Made by a program: the position numbers and the translations under genes. 24,452 nt of DNA from a virus, in IMG/VR virus record IMGVR_UViG_3300024057_000011, positions 1-24,452 of that record, one strand, 5' to 3'. Positions 21,172 through 24,452 of this stretch are shown here, piece by piece (the first letter of the stretch is position 1; each line of letters opens with the position of its first letter). Under the pieces are notes generated by a model. That model saw nothing but the letters and a program-made list of their open reading frames with translations. It ran no database searches and was not told where the DNA came from.

Positions 21172-21415
21172 AGATGCGTTTAACGCAATTAACTGGAAAC
21201 ATAAGCACAAAGACGATCCGCCATGTGAGCGTCCAATGAGATTTCGCTGGAGGGAGGGAGATCAGTTTCCCGAAGCAATGAAAACGCCCGGGAATATGCA
21301 AGGAGAAACTCTATCCCTTGTCCGCGAGTTGTTTTTATATGAGGCCAGTAGTGGAATCATGCTGGCGGTCATGGAACGGAAGAAAACAAAAGAAGAACTC
21401 CTGGGGGATAAATGA
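21155..21415 (+). CDS. Small hypothetical protein
   Basis: An 86-residue charged protein (MASMFEDAFNAINWKHKHKD and on) overlapping the end of the previous gene by 17 nt. A GAGGG stands 10 nt before the ATG; an in-frame ATG at 21164 is an alternative start. The middle (RFRWREGDQFPEAMKTPGNM) is mixed and the C-terminus is a basic/acidic helix. No family is recognised. Confidence 0.5.
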   Translation: MASMFEDAFNAINWKHKHKDDPPCERPMRFRWREGDQFPEAMKTPGNMQGETLSLVRELFLYEASSGIMLAVMERKKTKEELLGDK

Positions 21416-21723
21416 TTCAGTACAAGAAGGTGGACTCGAACGCGGAGACTTGGCAACAGATGTGCAGTCAGACATGGGGCCTAGTAATGTACTTTCTGGG
21501 GGCACTCCCGGAGACAAGGGAGGAGTGGGAGAATGACAAGAACTGGCAGGCGGCATTTTTTGATTTGCCGACGTGGGTGTATCACATACAGGCAATGTCG
21601 AAGCATTATCAGCGACTAACAAGAGAGGGGGAACATGGACAATCGCGAGTTGAACGACCTGGAGAGAGCGAAGAGGAAGAAGGAACAACACCAGAAAATG
21701 GAAGCTCAGTTGCAGGACCCTAG
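21412..21723 (+). CDS. Hypothetical protein, possibly with long overlapping tail
   Basis: A 103-residue protein coupled to the preceding gene by ATGA. The first 75 residues (SNAETWQQMCSQTWGLVMYF, LPETREEWEN and so on) look folded. The last 30 are low complexity and Glu/Gly/Ser-rich, and are encoded in the 89-nt overlap with the next gene. Function is unknown. Confidence 0.5.
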   Translation: MIQYKKVDSNAETWQQMCSQTWGLVMYFLGALPETREEWENDKNWQAAFFDLPTWVYHIQAMSKHYQRLTREGEHGQSRVERPGESEEEEGTTPENGSSVAGP

Positions 21724-21931
21724 CTTCGGAGCGTTGGGGACAATGGGGCACATTGAGTGGGTTGAGGACATGAAGGCCACAAATAGGCAGGAGGAGCGCA
21801 AGAAGTTCTGGACGGAACTATATCTAGACCTAATGACGGCGGAGAACATAGTGGGGCAATCCTGGACAGAGGATGCAGCCGAGGTAGCAGACGACGCCCT
21901 AGAGGAGTGGGACAAGCGATGGAACAAGTAA
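21635..21931 (+). CDS. Acidic helical hypothetical protein
   Basis: A 98-residue protein starting MDNRELNDLERAKRKKEQHQ with a charged helix, then a Trp-containing acidic helical region (MTAENIVGQSWTEDAAEVAD). The SD GAGGGGGAAC before ATG 21635 is one of the best in the region, so this frame is favoured in the overlap with the upstream gene. Its end overlaps a tiny membrane gene by 13 nt. Confidence 0.55.
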   Translation: MDNRELNDLERAKRKKEQHQKMEAQLQDPSFGALGTMGHIEWVEDMKATNRQEERKKFWTELYLDLMTAENIVGQSWTEDAAEVADDALEEWDKRWNK

Positions 21932-22065
21932 TTCAACTGTTGTTGATTATCTTTCTAATCCTAGCCTCTTTGTTGGTAGGGGGATTGCTGTTGATAGAAG
22001 TCCTAGAGGGATTCGCCATCATACGGGACCGGATACGGGAAATCGTAGAGCACCGATACAAATAA
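21919..22065 (+). CDS. 48-residue membrane protein
   Basis: A 48-residue protein, MEQVIQLLLIIFLILASLLV, with one long transmembrane span (residues about 4-27) and a basic amphipathic tail (IIRDRIREIVEHRYK) that should face the cytoplasm. It overlaps the preceding gene by 13 nt; GAGGAG lies about 13 nt upstream. It is the last gene before a leftward terminator. Function is unknown. Confidence 0.5.
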   Translation: MEQVIQLLLIIFLILASLLVGGLLLIEVLEGFAIIRDRIREIVEHRYK

Positions 22066-22097
22066 AAACCCCCGCCAGGTGACAAGCCTAACGGGGG
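22063..22097 (-). terminator. Leftward intrinsic terminator
   Basis: The stem CCCCCG/CGGGGG (22069-22074 with 22092-22097), with an inner AGG/CCT helix, is followed on the minus strand by TTTTT (22068-22064). On the plus strand no U run follows. It should stop leftward transcripts coming from the replication genes before they run antisense into the early operon. Confidence 0.6.
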
Positions 22098-22116
22098 AAC
22101 AACAAAGGAAAAAACT

Positions 22117-22152
22117 ATGAACGAGATCGAAAGTTCCATCTCCTACCAATAA
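22117..22152 (+). CDS. 11-residue leader peptide candidate
   Basis: ATG 22117 stands after AACAACAAAGGAAAAAACT, the same leader type as the early genes, and encodes MNEIESSISYQ and a stop. It ends 21 nt before the next gene. A good leader with so short a frame suggests a leader peptide or the remnant of a deleted gene. Confidence 0.3.
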   Translation: MNEIESSISYQ

Positions 22153-22173
22153 TTATAGCACGGAGTAAAGTTT

Positions 22174-22386
22174 ATGTCAGAGAAAAAGATGTTGGGCAGG
22201 CGCTTTGAGGTTGAAGACATGAGGCAGTGGCAGGAGAACGCCAACTACGAAAGTGGGGGGAACCTGACTAGTTGGATAGAGAACAGACTCAATAGGGCAG
22301 TGCCGCTTCGTGATTCCCTCACGCGGATAGAGCAGAAACTAGACGAAGTGCTCGGGGATTACGTGGATTGGGAGGATGAAGCCTAA
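22174..22386 (+). CDS. Small hypothetical, last rightward gene
   Basis: A 70-residue helical protein (MSEKKMLGRRFEVEDMRQWQ and on). The segment GNLTSWIENRLNRAVPLRDS resembles helix pairs of ribbon-helix-helix or mobilisation-type proteins, followed by a short coiled coil (LTRIEQKLDEVLG). GGAG stands 8 nt before ATG 22174. It may be DNA-binding. It is followed by a rightward terminator-like hairpin. Confidence 0.55.
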   Translation: MSEKKMLGRRFEVEDMRQWQENANYESGGNLTSWIENRLNRAVPLRDSLTRIEQKLDEVLGDYVDWEDEA

Positions 22387-22397
22387 GCTCCATATTT

Positions 22398-22448
22398 GCC
22401 CTGTGCGGGGCTTTCTCTTCTCAGGCCCAACTGAGCGGGCTTTGGGCC
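22398..22448 (+). terminator. Terminator-like hairpins between convergent genes
   Basis: A GCCC/GGGC hairpin (22398-22411) is followed by TTTCTCTTCT. A second inverted repeat, GGCCCAA/TTGGGCC (22424-22430 with 22442-22448), follows. They lie between convergent transcription units, where rightward termination is expected. The rest of the gap to 22499 shows nothing else. Confidence 0.5.
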
Positions 22449-22498
22449 GTTCGTCGAATGTCGTCCCCGAAACGGTTTTTAAAACGGCGCTCACCCAC

Positions 22499-22933
22499 CT
22501 AGCAATAACTCCCACAACTGTATTGTGCTGTTTCCTCTGCCCATCGTTCAGACATAAAGCGGTGAAGCAGTGTCTTATACTCAGCAAAATACCAGCCCAC
22601 TTTTGATTGCCGCAGTATGGCCAGCGAACAAGCAGGACAGTTTTCCCCGAAATTCATCAAGTTTTCCTCTATTTCCTTATCGCTGTAGGATTCCTTGTAC
22701 TCAGCAAGCAGGTTGTTCCAAGTAGGAGGGTTCGTGTTCTCCTTCTCGTAGGCCACAAAGAACACCCGGAAGGCTTCCGCTGCTTCGGGGAGATCAATTC
22801 CATCAGCGCAAACCCCGCACTGCCTCTCTGGGTTCATCGTGCAGTGCTTCTCGTGGTTTTCTATGTGATAGGCTATCATTCCCTTCTTTTTGCAGTAATC
22901 ACAGTAGTACACGGTTTTTTGCTTTGCTTTCAT
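22499..22933 (-). CDS. Conserved phage zinc-finger protein
   Basis: A 144-residue protein. Residues 9-42 hold a zinc finger (YYCDYCKKKG, then HIENHEKHC and CGVC). A helical middle follows, then a second conserved block (ENCPACSLAILRQ) and a Trp/Phe-rich end (WYFAEYKTLLHRFMSERW). I recognise the overall pattern from many phage genomes, without a known function. It is the last gene of the leftward replication unit, 18 nt after the initiator gene, with SD GAGGAAAC. Confidence 0.65.
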   Translation of the reverse strand: MKAKQKTVYYCDYCKKKGMIAYHIENHEKHCTMNPERQCGVCADGIDLPEAAEAFRVFFVAYEKENTNPPTWNNLLAEYKESYSDKEIEENLMNFGENCPACSLAILRQSKVGWYFAEYKTLLHRFMSERWAEETAQYSCGSYC

Positions 22934-22951
22934 AGTTTCCTCTGTCTAAGG

Positions 22952-23698
22952 TCATAGGTCTAGTTTATTCAGTAAGCGTTGTTGGTGAAAGCTCACTTTC
23001 TTGTGGGCGCCAACTCCTCCTCCGTGCTCTTTCGCATTGATGGCGATCAGCTTGTCGGCCTCTTCCCACAGGAAGCAATTCTTGGGATTTAGGTAGGTAA
23101 ATGCTGAGTGGTAGTTTTTGTAGAACCACCGCAGTTGGCCGTTCTTCTTTGCGACCCACGCATCAAAGGCAGCAACGCCGTAGTCGCAGCGAGAATTGTA
23201 CTTCTTCTTGAGCTTGTCATATTCCTCAGTGGTCAACTCACAAAACCCGTTAGGGCCATAGGGAACTTTTTTGGGGGTATCTTTCTTTTGTTTAGGTTGT
23301 TTTTGGTTGTTAGGTTGTTTAAGGGTGTCGCACTTTTGTTCCGGTTGGTGTTCCGGTTTGCGGTCCGTTTGGTGTTTCACGTTTCGGAAAGTATCTTGAT
23401 ATTTCGCATAGTTAAGTGTTCCGATTAGTGTTCCGTTTCGTGTTCCGTTTATTGTCGCACTTTTGTTCCGCTCTAGTTTTCTAAGGAATCGCCACACTTT
23501 CGACTTGGCCCACTGCCACTTCATCGTGAGTTGTCGGGTAGTTACGTGGCATGCCCCGCGTGGATAACGCCTCCTTCCAGCTTCTTCTTTATTGGCCTCA
23601 GAGATAAGATATAAGAACGCTTCGCGCTCCGTAAAAGGCTCGTTCTTAAATCCGGGTGAGTCAAATATCTTATGAGATACTAGAAAGACCCCTGACAT
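22952..23698 (-). CDS. Lambda O-like replication initiator containing iterons
   Basis: A 248-residue protein. Residues about 1-80 (FLVSHKIFDSPGFKNEPFTE, then REAFLYLISEANKEE, TTRQLTMKWQWAKSKVWRFL) form the winged-helix DNA-binding domain typical of phage replication initiators. Residues about 83-145 are a Gly/Thr-, Gln- and Lys-rich linker encoded by repeated DNA (23326-23470), and the C-terminus is helical and basic. By analogy with lambda O it would bind the repeats in its own gene and recruit a helicase loader or helicase. It overlaps the upstream HTH gene by 19 nt. Confidence 0.7.
   Translation of the reverse strand: MSGVFLVSHKIFDSPGFKNEPFTEREAFLYLISEANKEEAGRRRYPRGACHVTTRQLTMKWQWAKSKVWRFLRKLERNKSATINGTRNGTLIGTLNYAKYQDTFRNVKHQTDRKPEHQPEQKCDTLKQPNNQKQPKQKKDTPKKVPYGPNGFCELTTEEYDKLKKKYNSRCDYGVAAFDAWVAKKNGQLRWFYKNYHSAFTYLNPKNCFLWEEADKLIAINAKEHGGGVGAHKKVSFHQQRLLNKLDL
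23326..23470 (-). repeat. Iteron array, putative replication origin
   Basis: On the minus strand CGGAACAC occurs at 23348, 23416, 23428 and 23440, and CGGAACAA at 23336 and 23463 (left ends). Degenerate copies lie at 23360 and 23372. Within each block the step is exactly 12 bp. An 18-bp perfect repeat (TGTCGCACTTTTGTTCCG on the plus strand) sits at 23326-23343 and 23453-23470. AT-rich DNA lies between the blocks (23388-23415) and next to them (23281-23325), suitable for unwinding. Copies are read in three different codon phases, so the DNA rather than the protein is conserved. Confidence 0.7.
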
Positions 23699-23907
23699 TT
23701 ACCATTCCCTGAGTGATCGGATTTATTCTCGTTCACCCAGTTTAAAACTTCCTGGTAATTGAAGATAAGCTCTCTGTTGAGGCGCTGATATGGCATACCC
23801 TGCTGCCGCCATATGTAGATAGTTTGGCGGGATACGCGGAACATATCTTGGACTTGTTTGCGAGTTAAATAGCACTGGCCAGGGGAGTATTTGATTTGGG
23901 AGAACAT
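23680..23907 (-). CDS. Small MerR/excisionase-type HTH protein
   Basis: A 75-residue protein. Residues about 13-60 (LTRKQVQDMFRVSRQTIYIW, then RELIFNYQEVLNWVNEN) match the single winged HTH domain (HTH_17) of excisionase-like and MerR-like DNA-binding proteins. No integrase is present, so a regulator or replication accessory role is more likely than excision. There is no clear SD before ATG 23907; the gene may be translated from a short leader. It overlaps the initiator gene by 19 nt. Confidence 0.65.
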   Translation of the reverse strand: MFSQIKYSPGQCYLTRKQVQDMFRVSRQTIYIWRQQGMPYQRLNRELIFNYQEVLNWVNENKSDHSGNGKCQGSF

Positions 23908-23932
23908 AGGCAGTTAGTTTACTACACGCCAA

Positions 23933-24268
23933 TTACTCAGACAACCCCTTTTCTATCCACTCGAGCGCTTTTCCGCTCTTGACCTGCCGTCCAGTCATTT
24001 CTAAGACTTTAAAACCGAGAAGTACCGCTGTATTAACTTTTTCTCTATCCTGCTCAAATCCCTCAGGGCTGACATGCTTACCTCGAACGTGGCGCCCCTG
24101 GACGAGAGTGCCGGTGCCGCCGTGGACCTCGACCAGTAGTTTTTGCGGCAACCAGGCGAAGTCAAAGCGCCATCTGCGTTTGTTGGTAAGTCGGTATTCC
24201 CGCGTGGGCTCGGGTAGGTTTACGGCCTTGAGCTGGAACGCCAGCATTTCTTCCCAGTGCGATGCCAT
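23933..24268 (-). CDS. VSR-like PD-(D/E)xK-fold nuclease
   Basis: A 111-residue protein. RWRFDFAWLPQKLLVEVHGG supplies the Asp and Glu-x-His core of the VSR/EDxHD-type nuclease fold, and GRHVRGKHVSPEGFEQDREK the conserved GFEQDxxK block, followed by the strand FKVLEMTGRQV. Small phage enzymes of this type may act in mismatch nicking, recombination or packaging. The ATG at 24266-24268 overlaps the upstream stop (TGATG); a TTG one codon earlier is an alternative. All expected core residues are present. Confidence 0.65.
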   Translation of the reverse strand: MASHWEEMLAFQLKAVNLPEPTREYRLTNKRRWRFDFAWLPQKLLVEVHGGTGTLVQGRHVRGKHVSPEGFEQDREKVNTAVLLGFKVLEMTGRQVKSGKALEWIEKGLSE

Positions 24269-24452
24269 CAATCCACAATCGTCAGCAAGAACTCACTCCC
24301 CGCCACTATCTCCGTCAGGGTCCGGAACGCTCGTGAGGACTCCAGGACTCCACGACCCTTCGAAGTTACGCCAAATTTGGTTCCAACTAAGATACAACCA
24401 GAAATTTCCGTCCAGTGGTTCCCTATGTGTATCAAGATGCCACTCCGGTTCG
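24268..24452 (-). CDS. DUF5675 family protein, C-terminal part
   Basis: An open frame enters from the right edge and ends at TGA 24270-24268. The visible part (NRSGILIHIGNHWTEISGCI, then LVGTKFG and a C-terminal strand LLTIVD) matches the DUF5675 pattern RxGIxIHxGN...GCIxxG. The IHxGN and SGCI motifs, resembling a His/Cys active site, hint at an enzyme acting on the cell wall or a peptide bond, but no activity is established. It is coupled to the nuclease gene by TGATG. Confidence 0.6.
   Translation of the reverse strand, partial: NRSGILIHIGNHWTEISGCILVGTKFGVTSKGRGVLESSRAFRTLTEIVAGSEFLLTIVD

Noticed and set aside
23326-23470. Direct repeats considered as a CRISPR array
   Set aside because: Unit length and spacing (12 bp steps, 8-bp core) are far too short, and the repeats lie inside a coding gene.
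23680-23907. HTH protein considered as an excisionase marking a temperate phage
   Set aside because: The HTH_17 fold is shared with many regulators, and no integrase or attachment-site pattern was seen in the window.

Overview
This window is part of the genome of a tailed double-stranded DNA bacteriophage, probably short-tailed (podovirus-like). A large terminase, a P22-sized portal protein, a scaffold and an HK97-fold capsid protein stand in canonical order. Nearly every gene starts behind a bacterial Shine-Dalgarno (SD) sequence, and stops and starts overlap (ATGA, TAATG, TGATG) throughout. Nothing in the sequence identifies the host genus.

Layout. (1) Positions 1-9641, minus strand: the packaging and head module, transcribed leftward. 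In transcription order it holds four small proteins, a candidate small terminase, the large terminase, the portal, the scaffold, the major capsid protein, a small head protein, a head-tail adaptor candidate and a truncated structural gene. (2) Positions 9642-11048: about 1.4 kb without a convincing gene, between the divergent transcription units. It holds inverted repeats, promoter-like sequences and a G-quadruplex motif, and is probably the main regulatory region. (3) Positions 11049-14982, plus strand: early genes (DUF932 protein, zinc ribbon, conserved phage hypotheticals), many with a near-identical leader ending AAGGAAAACGACATG. (4) Positions 14983-22386, plus strand: after a strong sigma70-like promoter and a terminator-like hairpin comes a dense run of small accessory genes. 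These include Lar-like zinc fingers, DUF551 proteins, an HTH regulator, a Cys-rich lipoprotein, a Dam-type methylase, a PLA2-like protein, a GT29-like glycosyltransferase and several tiny membrane proteins. (5) Positions 22499-24452, minus strand: the replication region, with a zinc-finger protein, a lambda O-like initiator, a small HTH protein, a VSR-like nuclease and the end of a DUF5675 gene.

Two observations stand out. In the large terminase, the RNase H-like nuclease motifs are in a circularly permuted order: the glutamate and KDD motifs come before the first-aspartate DPAFS motif instead of after it. The initiator gene contains a 12-bp-periodic array of CGGAACA(C/A) iterons that is read in all three codon phases. 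This points to selection on the DNA and to a replication origin nested inside the initiator gene, as in lambda O.

The genes fit a lytic-type plan. Early and host-takeover genes (restriction alleviation, methylation, regulators, membrane and surface proteins) are read rightward from the central control region. Replication genes on the right converge on them, and a leftward terminator near 22.07 kb would protect the early operon from antisense transcription. The late packaging and head genes are read leftward. No integrase, tRNA, CRISPR array or insertion sequence was found.
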